Of a DNA stretch of 64,000 nucleotides, positions 1 to 9,087 are shown in pieces. Location of the stretch: NCBI GenBank assembly GCA_963711315.1, contig CAVQDQ010000003.1, positions 496,001 through 560,000 of the forward strand, read 5' to 3'. The notes under the pieces were generated by a model that saw only the letters and a program-made list of their open reading frames with translations, was not told where the DNA came from and made no database searches. Numbering within the stretch: the stretch's first letter is position 1; each line of letters opens with the position of its first letter. This DNA comes from PALSA-612 sp963711315 (GTDB lineage: Bacteria > Actinomycetota > Thermoleophilia > Gaiellales > Gaiellaceae). A program made the position numbers and the translations under genes.

Positions 1-1374
1 GACTCCCGGCAGCCAGCGCCGCCGGCTGCGCCCCTCTGGGGGCGGCTCGGGAAGGTTGCGAATCGCCGTCACGATGTTCATCCGGCTCACACGCCACGCG
101 GAGAAGGCGACGACGGATAGCGTCAGCAACACGCCGATCGCATAGGCCACCAGCACGCTCGTGGGCCTGACTGAGTAGCTCATGTCGATGTCGCTCGTGG
201 CTGCGAAGGCGCCCGCCATGCCGATCACCATTCCGTACGCGACGAGGACGCCTATCAGCGCCCCCACCGCCGCGGCTGCAAGGTCGTAGGTGACGCCCTC
301 GTACAGGAACATCTGAACGAGATGGCTGCGCCGGGTACCCACGGCCCTGGCGATGCCGAGCTCGCTGCGCCGCTCAGCCGCGAGCATGACGAAGATGAGG
401 AAGATCAGCAGGATGCCGGCGGCGATTGAGAACGACCCGAAGGTCGTGAACATGGACATGAACGACGACCCGGCAGTGTCGGCCTGCTCCAGTGCGTCCT
501 GCTTCGTGTTGTCCGCCTCGAGCCCCAGCGGCATGAGGGCCGGGCGGATCGCGGCGATGACGCGGTCGGTCGCGGCAACGTCGCCGCGGTTCGCCACGAA
601 GACTGCTCGCACGAGGCCGGGCTTGCCCAGCAAGGCTTGCGCCGGGGCGAGGGGCATGAGGAGCCCCTCGTCGGACGTGCCGCCGCCTTCGTAGCTCACG
701 ACAGCTTTGACACGCGCGGTGCGCAGCGATTGCCCGGTGAGGATGCGGATCGTGTCGCCGGCCTTCGCGTCCAGCGACGTAGCTGCGTCGTCGTTCAGGT
801 AGACCTCGCCCGGCCCGAGCTGGGCGAGCGACACGACGTTGCCGCCGCTCGTCATCTCGCCGAAGCCGTGCAGGCTCGACGGCTCGCTTGCGAACAGCGT
901 GACGCGCGGCTCGTTCTGGCGCGAGGTCACGTCCTGGACCGCCACCGGCTCCACAATCACCGGCGCGACCCCGTCCGCGAGCTTCCCCGCAGCACGGGCG
1001 ACACGGCCCGCGTACGCCCGCGGGAAGTAGCGGGTCGCGGTCGCTCCCCCGGCGTCGGAGGCGAGCTCCGCCCCGACCCCCTTGGCCGCCACGACCTCGT
1101 CGGTCTGCCCGAGAGCGGTGATCGCCGAGGAACGGATCGTCGTGCTCATCGTGTCCCCGGTGGCCAGCGCCGCAGCGATGATGGCGGTGCCGAGCATGGA
1201 GCCGGTCACGATGAGCGCGCTGCGGGCAGGGCGGCGGCGGACGTTACGGATGCCGAGGCGTAGGAACATCGGGTTCCTGACTGCCAGGACGGCGACGACG
1301 CCCAAGGCGACGAGCATGAGGCCGACCAGGACCACGGCCAGTCCGTCGATGGGAATGCCGAACAACTTGCTCAT
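1..1374 (-). CDS. FtsX-like ABC transporter permease, C-terminus cut by window edge
   Basis: The visible 458 codons start at an ATG on the minus strand and run off the left edge. An N-terminal membrane segment (residues about 8-28) is followed by a short cytoplasmic stretch rich in arginine, a second hydrophobic segment, a roughly 230-residue extracellular MacB-like region, and then three hydrophobic segments typical of the FtsX domain. The family forms the membrane part of MacB/LolC-type exporters that couple ATP hydrolysis to periplasmic or lipid-linked work. The ATPase gene lies two genes upstream in the same operon, with a small ABM-like gene between. Substrate cannot be read from the sequence. 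The true C-terminus is outside the window. Confidence 0.88.
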   Translation of the reverse strand, partial: MSKLFGIPIDGLAVVLVGLMLVALGVVAVLAVRNPMFLRLGIRNVRRRPARSALIVTGSMLGTAIIAAALATGDTMSTTIRSSAITALGQTDEVVAAKGVGAELASDAGGATATRYFPRAYAGRVARAAGKLADGVAPVIVEPVAVQDVTSRQNEPRVTLFASEPSSLHGFGEMTSGGNVVSLAQLGPGEVYLNDDAATSLDAKAGDTIRILTGQSLRTARVKAVVSYEGGGTSDEGLLMPLAPAQALLGKPGLVRAVFVANRGDVAATDRVIAAIRPALMPLGLEADNTKQDALEQADTAGSSFMSMFTTFGSFSIAAGILLIFLIFVMLAAERRSELGIARAVGTRRSHLVQMFLYEGVTYDLAAAAVGALIGVLVAYGMVIGMAGAFAATSDIDMSYSVRPTSVLVAYAIGVLLTLSVVAFSAWRVSRMNIVTAIRNLPEPPPEGRSRRRWLPGV

Positions 1375-1384
1375 GACGTCCCCC

Positions 1385-1702
1385 CTAGGCGGTCGTGTGA
1401 ACGGGCGCTTCGGCGATGACGACGTCGTAGAACTCGCGGCCGGGGGGAGATCGGAAGGAGGTCACGAACTTCTCGACCTGCTCGGCGTAGAAGCCGCTGG
1501 CCACGCCTGCGGCTGCCGCCTCGTCGTCTCTCCAGAACGTCATCACCATGGCTTTGCCCTGCGGCGTCGCCAGCACGTAGGCGCCCTCGTAGCCAGGCTG
1601 CTCGTGCAGCGCCGGCAGGACCGACTCCCTGTACAGGTCGATCGCGTCCTCGAGCCGCATGCGCACCGTGTCGACCTCTGCCAATGTCACTCGGGCAATC
1701 AT
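1385..1702 (-). CDS. Small ABM-like (dimeric alpha-beta barrel) protein
   Basis: This 105-residue product begins at the ATG that overlaps the stop codon of the upstream ABC ATPase (ATGA), so the two are translationally coupled. An in-frame upstream extension exists but lies entirely inside the ATPase gene and is not credible. The sequence has the pattern of antibiotic-biosynthesis-monooxygenase-like barrels: an N-terminal beta strand (MIARVTLAEV), a helix with RLEDAIDLY, the middle PGYEGAYVL strand and a late strand around MVMTFWRDDEAA. Such proteins may be haem-degrading, quinol monooxygenase or purely structural. No catalytic residue can be assigned, so the function is open. Its position between ATPase and permease suggests an accessory role in the export module. 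Confidence 0.75.
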   Translation of the reverse strand: MIARVTLAEVDTVRMRLEDAIDLYRESVLPALHEQPGYEGAYVLATPQGKAMVMTFWRDDEAAAAGVASGFYAEQVEKFVTSFRSPPGREFYDVVIAEAPVHTTA

Positions 1703-2451
1703 CAGCCCCTCACCTCCGGGAACTCCTCGTCGACGATCTGGCCGTCGACCATCCGCACGATCCGATCGGTCGCCCGGCCCACGGTGATGTCGTGCGTGAC
1801 GATCAAGAACGTCAACCCGTGCTCGAGGTTGAGGCGGCGCATAAGCGCCACGATCTCCTCGGCGTTCTCGCTGTCCAGGTCGCCCGTGGGCTCGTCGGCC
1901 CATACGATCGCCGGCTGGTTGACCAGCGCGCGGGCAATCGTGGCGCGTTGCCTCTGTCCGCCCGAGAGCTCGTCCGGGACATGGTCGGCGCGATCAGCAA
2001 GAGCGACGAGCTCGAGCGCCGAAAGGGCTTTGCGCCGCGCCTCTTTCGCGGAAACGCGTGCGACCAAGAGCGGCAGCTCCACGTTCTCCACCGCACTCAG
2101 CACCGGCATCAGGTTGTAGAACTGAAAGACGAAACCCATCCGCCGCGCGCGGTAGTCCGTACGTTCTTCGTCCGACATCGAGCTCAGTGCCACGCCTTCG
2201 ATCAGCACCTGTCCGTCGTCGATTCGATCGAGTCCGGAGAGGCAGTTGAGGAGCGTCGTCTTGCCGGACCCGCTAGGCCCCATGATCGCGACCATCTCGC
2301 CGCGCGGAACGGAAAAGCTGATCCCCTTCAGCGCGTGCACTTGCACCTTGCCCGTGTCGTAAAGCTTCTCGACGCCCTTGGCCTCTACGATCGGCTCAGT
2401 CGGTGCCGGAACTGCGACCTGCGACCACTTAGGCTCCACCGCAACGGCCAT
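1702..2451 (-). CDS. ABC transporter ATP-binding protein (LolD/MacB type)
   Basis: A complete 249-residue ATPase. Walker A is GPSGSGKTTL, the Q-loop is VFQFYNLMPVLSA, the signature is LSGGQRQR, Walker B is AIVWADEPTGDLDS and the H-loop is IVTHD. The GDLDS ending after Walker B is characteristic of the LolD/MacB/FtsE group that pairs with FtsX-like permeases, which agrees with the permease downstream. I start at the ATG at 2451 because a GGGGGTGAGG-like Shine-Dalgarno stretch sits just upstream; the reading frame stays open 44 codons further but that segment is arginine-rich and unlike the family. The stop overlaps the next start. Likely product: cytoplasmic ATPase of an exporter. Confidence 0.93.
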   Translation of the reverse strand: MAVAVEPKWSQVAVPAPTEPIVEAKGVEKLYDTGKVQVHALKGISFSVPRGEMVAIMGPSGSGKTTLLNCLSGLDRIDDGQVLIEGVALSSMSDEERTDYRARRMGFVFQFYNLMPVLSAVENVELPLLVARVSAKEARRKALSALELVALADRADHVPDELSGGQRQRATIARALVNQPAIVWADEPTGDLDSENAEEIVALMRRLNLEHGLTFLIVTHDITVGRATDRIVRMVDGQIVDEEFPEVRG

Positions 2452-2667
2452 TGACCTCACCCCCAAGATTGGCTCATCGCCAACATCGCGAAGGTGGCTT
2501 CGTGTTTCATCAGACGTTGCGCGGATTCGGGGGTAGGGAAAAGTACGGAGGGGTGCCCAGTCGCCGACTGGCGAAGCGCGCATATTCGCGCTCTAGAACC
2601 TCGTCCCGCGGACGCGAAGAAGGCACGAGGAGACACCCGCCAGAATCAGAAAGGGCTTACTTGAGCG

Positions 2668-3001
2668 ATGGAACTAAACGGGGCACGTTCGAACCCTCAA
2701 CTCCGGGTTGAGCTTGCCCGGCTGGGCGAACTCCACGGCCGACTCCTGGCCGACGCTGCTACGAACCCGCGGCAGCCACGTCCCGCTCCGGCCAGGGCAA
2801 GCCCGGTACTCGAGACTGTCACGCGAGTACTCGAGCGATCTGACCGACCGATGCAAGCCCGCGAGATCTACGCTGCAGCCGAGCAGCTGGTGGGCGAGCC
2901 ACTTCGCTGGACATCCGTCAAAAAGCACCCTGTCGGCGTACGCGATTGGGGGCGACCGGCGGTTTCGGCGGATCGGGCACGGCTACTACGAGATCACGTA
3001 G
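2668..3001 (+). CDS. Small winged-helix-like DNA-binding protein (one frameshift)
   Basis: The frame from the ATG at 2668 encodes an N-terminal helical region (ELARLGELHGRLLADA) and then a helix-turn-helix-like region (VLERSDRPMQAREIYAAAE). It runs out of phase at an A5 run (2920-2924). Removing one A there gives a smooth continuation (WTSVKSTLSAYAIGG, then FRRIGHGYYEIT and stop at 3001), giving about 110 residues. The middle looks like the winged-helix modules in which a basic wing follows a short serine-rich recognition helix. It is divergent from the ABC operon and convergent with the cyclase gene. I do not recognise a specific family. The A-run discrepancy looks like a sequencing error. 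Confidence 0.55.
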
Positions 3002-3047
3002 CCTCAGATCCAGCGTCCCGAAAGGCTGCCTCTTCTCACGGACTTCG

Positions 3048-6000
3048 CTAGGCAGAGGCAGCAAGTAGCGCCTCACCCTGCCGGATGTAGCGGGTCGCGC
3101 CGACCGAGCGGTAGAACGCGAGCGCCTTGGCGACGTTCTCCGCATCGCCGGCGCGCAGACGCGCGCGGGCCTCATCGGGCAGCGAGCCGATCTGCATGAA
3201 GAGGTCGGCGGCGCGCTCGAGCTCTCCGTCCAGGATCGCCAGCGCAGCGTCGCTCCAAGCCGACTGGATGACGATCGCCTCGATCCATTCGCGCACCGCA
3301 TCCTCGGTCTGAAGTGCCTTCGCCGTCCAGGCGAGCTCGACCGCGGGAGGGATCTCCGTGATCGCCGCCGGGCGCCCCAAGAGCTCGGCTGCGAGGACGG
3401 CGGCATGGTCGAGGTGGCCCAGCTCGAACTCGACCCGGAGGCGGGCGGAAAGTCCGGGTAGAAGCACCTGAGGGTCTTCCCTCTCACGGCCCAACTCCTC
3501 CGCCCGCAACGCATCAGCGGCAGCCCCGTCGGGGTCAGCTCGAGCGAGGCAGATGAGCGCTCTCGTCCAGTGCGCCCCTGCTTCGAGGTAGTGCGGAGCG
3601 CCCGCCTGGCACTCGGCGATGAACGCTTCAGCCTGTTGCAGGGCCTCGTGCCACTGGCCGGCATAAAAGTGCTTCGTAATTGCGACGCCGCGCAAGAAGC
3701 GAAGCTGCCGCTCGTCACCGTAGCGCTCGGCCAGCCGGCGGCTCTCCTCCCGCAGTTCGCCGTTGCGGCGTACGTCACCCTGTAGGAAGGCCTGGAAGAC
3801 CGAGGTTGTTGTACGCCACCGCAGCCTCGGGGTTGCTCGTGCGAAGACCGATCTCGATCGCCCGTTCGATGTCTGCGGCGCCGCCAGGGTCGCCCGCGCT
3901 CACGCGAGCTGAGCCGATCGTGGTCAAGGAGTGGACGCGAATCCCGTCGAGGTCGAGCCGGTCGGCGATCGCGAGTGCCTCTCGGCCGACGTCGAATCGC
4001 CTCCTCGAACTCGTTGGCGACCGAGTGCGATCGTGCGAAACGCGCGAGCACGTGCGCTCTCGCCTCGGACTCGTCGGTACCGAGCAGCTCTCGCGCTCGC
4101 TCGAGGTGATGTTGGGAGCGGTCTCGATTGCCACTGTGCCACCACCGCTTGGAGAGAAGCGCGTGCGCCTCGGCCGCACGCTGCGGACGTCCCGTCGCGA
4201 TGAGCTCACGCGAGGCGTCCTCCAGGACTTGCTCCGCTCGCTCGTCGTTGCCGGTCTGGTGGAGCGCTCGGCCGAGGCGGAGGAGGAGCGCGGGGCGATC
4301 GGCGTCGTCCGGCTCGGACAGCTCGAGCGCTTGGGAGTAGAAGCGGGCGGCGGCCGGGAAGGCGTTGAGTGCGAGCGCGCGGTCGCCCGCCTCGCGCGTG
4401 ACGGACCGAGTCCGCTCCACGAGAGCGCCGTCCTCGACGTCCCGGCGGCACGGGTGAGCTCGAGCGCCTGCAGGTAGTGGTGCGCGAGCATCTCCGCATG
4501 GTCCTCGGAGCGGCCGAGCGACTCGATCCACTCGGCTGCCCGCCGGTGCTTGTCGGCCCGCTACGGCGCGAGGGATCCCGCCGTAGGCGACGTCTCGGAC
4601 GAGCAAGTGCCGGAACGCGTACTCGCCTCGCCGGCGACCGTGAGCGGCGCTCACGGCGGACGAACTCCTTGCGCTCGAGCGCGTGCAGGCGTTCCTCGGC
4701 GCTCCACCGCGCGGACTCCCCGATCGCCGAGACCGAACCAAGCCAGAAGACCTGGCCAATGACGGCGGCGTCCTGTAGCAGCGCCTTCTCCTCGGCGGCG
4801 AGCGTGTCCAGGCGGGCAGCGATCAGCCCCTGGACGCCTTCGGGCAGGTCGCTGCTGGTCCACCGGCCTTCGGCAACGAGCCGTGCGAATTCCTCCGCGT
4901 ACAGCGGGTTGCCGCCCGCCCGCTCGAGGAGCGCGGACTGCGTCTCGGCCGGCAAGACCGGGCTCTCGAGCAGCGCGTGCACGAGCTCGGCCGTCTCCTC
5001 GTCGGAGAGCGGCGCGAGCGAGAGCGTCGTGGCGTTCGGCTTTCCCCCGCCCCAGCCGGGGCGGCGCTCGAGCAGCTCCGGGCGGGCGGTGGCGAGGACG
5101 AGCAGTGGCACGCCGCTCGCCCAGTCGACCAGGTGGTCGACGAAGTCGAGCAGGGCGTCGTCGGCCCAATGGAGATCCTCGAAGACGAGGACGAGCGGGT
5201 GCTGCTCGGCGAGCGCTTCCAGGAAGCGCCGCCAGGCGGCGAAGGCTTCGATGTGGCCCTCCCGCGCGTCGGCCTCCGCTGTCCAGCCCGACGAGCGGCC
5301 GCAGGTGCCGTTCGAGCCAGCGCGGATCGGCTTCGCTCGCGACTGCAATCACCGACGGCCCGCCGAACTTTGCCGCCACCTGCTCGCACGCCGTCGGTCT
5401 CGAGAATGCCCGCCTGCGCTTTCACGATCTCCGCCAGCGCCCAGAAGGTGACTCCGTCGCCGTAGGGCAGCGAATGACCGTGGCGCCAGTACGTGAGCTC
5501 GGGCCCCTGCTCGATCGTCTTGAACAGCTCGTAGACGAGCCGGCTCTTGCCGATCCCCGGCACGCCGACGAGGGTGACGAGCTGCGGCTCGCGGCCGCCG
5601 CGGGCGCGCTCGAGCGTTCGGTGAGGAGGGAGAGCTCCCGGCGGCGACCGACGAGCGCCGCCCGGGCCTCGCGTTCGACCTTCACGCGCGCCGTTGCCTG
5701 TACGACTTCCCAGACGGCGACGGGCTCGGCTTTTCCCTTCGCCTCGACCCGTGCGTGGTGGTCGTACTCGATCGCGTCTCGGGTCGCCCGGTACGTCTGC
5801 TCGCCGACGAGGATCCCGCCGGTTGGAGCCGCTGCCTGCAGCCGGGCCGCGGTGTTGACGACGTCGCCGGCAGCAAGCCTCGGCTCCGCGCCGCGATCGA
5901 TCGACCAGCGCCTCGCCGGTGTTGACGCCGATCCGAAGCTCGATCCCTTCCTCGTCTGCCCAGTCGCGGATCGCGAGTGCCGATCGCACCGCACGCTCTG

Positions 6001-6313
6001 GGTCGTCCTCGTGGGCGACGGGCGCGCCGAAGACCGCCATCACGGCGTCGCCGATGAACTTCTCCACCGTGCCGCCGAAGCGCTCCAGCTCCGCAAGCAG
6101 GCGGGCGTGGTAGGGGGAGAGCACCGCCCGCACGTCCTCGGGGTCGAGCTGCTCCGCCCGTGAGGTGAAGCCGACGAGATCGGCGAACAGGACCGTGACG
6201 ACCTTCCGCTCCTCCCGCGTGGTCGCCGGCGGGCTCTCGGTCAGCGCAAAGCCGCAGAAAGGACAGAACGGGAACTCCCCAGGCAGCTCCTTAGCGCAGC
6301 TCGGGCAAACCAC
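3048..6313 (-). CDS. Zinc-ribbon / class III nucleotidyl cyclase / AAA ATPase / TPR signalling protein (several frameshifts)
   Basis: Translating across frames gives one protein of about 1,085 residues. It opens with a zinc ribbon (CPSCAKELPGEFPFCPFCG) and continues into a class III cyclase homology domain (VTVLFADLVGFTSRAE, then GTVEKFIGDAVMAVFGAP and DVVNTAARLQ). A signal-transduction ATPase follows, with Walker A GVPGIGKSRL and Walker B LVLVFEDLHWADD. The C-terminus is a long helical repeat region of TPR type (for example AARFYSQALELSEPDDAD). At least six phase changes break it, near 5900, 5620, 5380, 4660, 4000 and 3780, each with conserved sequence on both sides. The two metal-binding aspartates of the cyclase (FADLVG and GDAVMA) are present, so cyclase activity is plausible. 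It is monocistronic here, and the signal sensed is unknown. Confidence 0.82.
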
Positions 6314-6385
6314 CGGCCGAGTCTAGGCCACCGGGTTCATACCTGACACTCTGGTGGTTTGGGTTTCCCCTGGAAATAGACGGGA

Positions 6386-6458
6386 TGGAGCTAAGCGGAT
6401 TCGAACCGCTGACCTCCTGGGTGCGATCCAGGCGCTCTCCCAGCTGAGCTATAGCCCC
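6386..6458 (-). tRNA. tRNA-Ala (anticodon CGC)
   Basis: Read on the minus strand, the 73-nt molecule has a seven-pair acceptor stem (GGGGCTA with TAGCTCC, one G-T pair), the D-arm AGCTCAGCTGGGAGAGC, an anticodon stem CCTGG/CCAGG with loop ATCGCAC and a T-arm containing GGTTCGAATCC. The anticodon at plus-strand 6423-6425 reads CGC, hence alanine GCG codons. The discriminator base is A. The terminal CCA is not encoded. Confidence 0.97.
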
Positions 6459-6525
6459 GCGACAGGGACAGTGTAGCCACGATGCCGGCACGGTCGAACG
6501 CGCCGCACCGACTGCTGCGAGAGCG

Positions 6526-7500
6526 CTAGACGGTCAGGACGACGTTGCCCGTCTTCTGCTGCGTCTCGACGTACCGCGTGGCCTCGACGACATCCTCGAG
6601 CGGATACACGCGGTCGACCACCGGCCGGTACTCGCCCGATTCGAGAAGGCTCTTGAGGAGGACGACGTCCTCCTTCCGGAAGCGCGGGATCTCGAACACG
6701 ACCTTCCTGTCGCCGAACTTCTTGTGAACGAGGAAGAGGAAGATGTTCCGGAAGCCATCCGTCGGGAGGTAGAAGCCACCCGGCTCGAGCGAGCTCTTGC
6801 AGCGCCGGAACGACTCCTTGCCGACGGCGTCGAAGATGACGTCATACGTCTTGCCGTTCTTCGTGAAGTCCTCCTCGAGGTAGTCGATCACTTCGTCGGC
6901 TCCGAGCGATTGCACGAGCTCGACGTTCTTCGTGTTGCAGACCGCCGTCACGTGCGCGCCGAAGTGCCTCGCGAGCTGGACGGCGGCGGTGCCGATCGAC
7001 CCGGACGCGCCGTAGACGAGGACCTCCTTGCCTGCGAGATCACCCACCGGCCGGAAACCGTTGAGCGCGCAGAGGGCACCGTCCCCGACGCCGCCCACAT
7101 CCTCGTAGCGCATTCCCTCGGGGATCAGTGCGAGCGGCCATGTCGCAGGGACGGCCAGGTATTCGGCATGCGCGCCGGTGCGGAGCAAGAGGTAAGGAAG
7201 GGCGCCGAAGACGCGGTCGCCGACCTCGAACTCCGTCACGTTCGCGCCGACCGCCTCGATCTCGCCGGCCAGCTCGTGTCCCAGGATCCTGCGCTTCGGC
7301 CGAAAGAGGCCGGACTGGAAGCGCTGGACGAACGGCGTGCCGGAGCGGAGATGGGCGTCGGCGCGCGTCACCGACGTCGCGCGGATCCTGACGAGGACTT
7401 CGTCCTCCTCCGGCAAGGGCCGCTCGACCTCCTCGATACGCAGGACCTCCGGCGGCCCGTACCGGTCATGCACGACCGCTTTCATGGTTTTTGTCGCCAC
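6526..7500 (-). CDS. Zinc-independent medium-chain dehydrogenase/reductase (quinone-oxidoreductase-like)
   Basis: The 324-residue protein has the GroES-like N-terminal fold (MKAVVHDRYGPPEVLRIEEV), the GHELAGEIEAVG segment and a Rossmann motif VLVYGASGSIGTAAVQLA near residue 160. The zinc-binding cysteines of alcohol dehydrogenases are absent, which places it with quinone reductases, crotonyl-CoA reductases or enoyl reductases using NADPH. The listed start is a GTG; an ATG five codons downstream (7485) is an equally good choice because neither has a clear Shine-Dalgarno. It sits just downstream of the pobA end on the same strand but after a perfect inverted repeat (7520-7544), so it may be separately regulated. 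Substrate unknown. Confidence 0.88.
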   Translation of the reverse strand: MATKTMKAVVHDRYGPPEVLRIEEVERPLPEEDEVLVRIRATSVTRADAHLRSGTPFVQRFQSGLFRPKRRILGHELAGEIEAVGANVTEFEVGDRVFGALPYLLLRTGAHAEYLAVPATWPLALIPEGMRYEDVGGVGDGALCALNGFRPVGDLAGKEVLVYGASGSIGTAAVQLARHFGAHVTAVCNTKNVELVQSLGADEVIDYLEEDFTKNGKTYDVIFDAVGKESFRRCKSSLEPGGFYLPTDGFRNIFLFLVHKKFGDRKVVFEIPRFRKEDVVLLKSLLESGEYRPVVDRVYPLEDVVEATRYVETQQKTGNVVLTV

Positions 7501-7519
7501 GACTATTACTCTAGCAGAT

Positions 7520-7544
7520 AGTTCTAGTCTTGTCGACTAGAACT
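7520..7544. promoter_or_regulatory. Perfect 10-bp inverted repeat, candidate operator or weak terminator
   Basis: AGTTCTAGTC (7520-7529) and GACTAGAACT (7535-7544) are exact reverse complements separated by 5 bp. The element covers the stop codon of pobA and lies 20 bp upstream of the reductase start. It is AT-richer than its surroundings and has no T-run, so an operator for a dimeric repressor (TetR or MarR size) of the reductase is more likely than a terminator. Confidence 0.5.
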
Positions 7545-8707
7545 CGAGGCCGACGTAGTTCTCGGCCAGCGAGGTCGCTGCGGCGGTCGACGACGTCACA
7601 TAGCGAAGCTGCGACAGCTGGAGGGCGAGGCCGAAGTCGCCGTCGTCCTCGGCTCGGTGGAGCATGGACGTCATCCACCAGGAGAAGTGCTCGGCACGCC
7701 AGACTCGCCGCAGACACGTGTCCGAGTAGGCATCGAGCAATTCGGCCCGGCCGGTCCGGTACCAGGACACGAGCGCTTCGGCGAGGTGGCTGGCATCGTG
7801 CAACGCGAGGTTGAGGCCCTTGGCGCCCGTGGGAGGCACGATGTGCGCGGCGTCTCCGACGAGAAAGAGCCGGCCGTAGCGCATCGGCTCGGCGACGTAG
7901 CTCCGCATGCCCGGTGACTCCCTTTTCCAGCACCGGTCCCTCCGCCAGCGTCCAGCCGTCGAGCCCGAGGCGGAGCTGTAGCTCCTCCCAGATGCGGTCG
8001 TCGGGCCACTCCGCGACGTCCTCGTCGGGGCGACACTGGATGTAGAGCCGGCTCAGCTCGGGATTGCGCAGGCTCAGCAGGGCGAAGCCGCGCGGGCTAT
8101 GCGCGTACACGAGCTCGTCGCTGGACGGAGCCACCGCCGCGAGGATTCCGAGCCAGCCGAAGGGATAGTCGCGCGCGCGCTCATGAAGGACGCCGGCCGG
8201 AATGCTCGGCCGGCACACTCCGTGATAGCCGTCACAGCCGGCGATGACGTCGCACTGGAGCTCGTGCTCGGCGCCTTCGCGGCGGAAGCGAACGTGGGGC
8301 CTGTCCGACTCGACGTCGTGGACGGTGACGTCAGACACCTCGAAGAGCAGCGGGAGATCCGCGTCGAGCCGCGCGGCGATCAGATCCTTCACGACCTCGG
8401 TCTGGCCGTAGATCGTGATCGTGCGCCCGCCTGTGAGCTCGCTCAGTGGGATGCGATGCCGCTCGCCGTCGAACTGAAGCTCGATGCCGTGGTGGACGAT
8501 TCCCTCGTGCAGCATGCGGTCCCCCACTCCCGCCTCGACGAGGAGATCGGTCGTGCCCTGCTCGAGCACGCCGGCGCGGATCCTGTGCTCGACGTGGTCG
8601 CGGCTACGGTCCTCGAGCACGACCGACTCGATGCCCTCGCGCTCGAGCAGGCGGGCCAGAGTCAGCCCGGCCGGTCCGGCGCCGACGATCGCCACCTGCG
8701 TTCGCAT
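7537..8707 (-). CDS. pobA: 4-hydroxybenzoate 3-monooxygenase (one frameshift)
   Basis: PobA is the flavoprotein that hydroxylates 4-hydroxybenzoate to protocatechuate with NAD(P)H and O2. The N-terminus carries the FAD-binding motif VAIVGAGPAGLTLARLL, followed by RIRAGVLEQGT. The C-terminal part has the second FAD motif GRLFLVGDAAHIVPPTGAKG. The two halves are in different frames; the switch lies at a CCC run around 7910-7912, and removing one base joins EKGVTG to MRSYVAEPMRYG as in the family. Corrected length is about 390 residues, the usual size. The start overlaps the pcaC stop. It is the last gene of the pca operon and feeds its product to PcaGH. Confidence 0.93.
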
Positions 8708-9087
8708 CAGCCGTTGGGCTCGTGCTCGTCGAGCACGCGTTGCGCGACCGCGAACGCGCCATTCGCCGCCGGCACGCCGCAGTAGACCGCGCTGTGCAGC
8801 AGGACCTCTTTGATCTCGTCTGGAGTCAGCCCGATACGGAGCGCGGCGCGAACGTGCATCGCGAGCTCCTCCTCGCGGCCGAGCGCCACGAGCGCCGTGA
8901 GCGTGATGCAGCTGCGTGTGCGCCGGTCGAGCCCGTCCCGCGACCAGATCTCACCCCACGCGTAGCGCGTGATCAGGTCCTGGAAGTCCTCCGTGAAGCC
9001 GGTCGTGCGTGCAATCGCCTCGTCGACGTGCTCGTCCCCCAGCACCTCGCGGCGCGTGCGCATGCCGCGGTCGAAGGCTTCGCTCAT
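8707..9087 (-). CDS. pcaC: 4-carboxymuconolactone decarboxylase
   Basis: A 126-residue, full-length PcaC of the AhpD/CMD fold. It converts gamma-carboxymuconolactone to beta-ketoadipate enol-lactone and CO2. Family segments are visible: the N-terminal RTRREVLGDEHVD, WGEIWSRDGLDRRTRS, and the C-terminal HSAVYCGVPAANGAF. The gene is coupled on both sides: its ATG overlaps the pcaB stop and its TGA overlaps the pobA start. It is a separate gene here, whereas in many actinobacteria the function is fused to the enol-lactonase as PcaL; no pcaD is adjacent. Confidence 0.95.
   Translation of the reverse strand: MSEAFDRGMRTRREVLGDEHVDEAIARTTGFTEDFQDLITRYAWGEIWSRDGLDRRTRSCITLTALVALGREEELAMHVRAALRIGLTPDEIKEVLLHSAVYCGVPAANGAFAVAQRVLDEHEPNG

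Noticed and set aside
6291..6491. 66-residue minus-strand ORF containing QLGERLDRTQEVSGSNP
   Set aside because: This is the well-known spurious translation of a tRNA gene; it covers the tRNA-Ala at 6386-6458.
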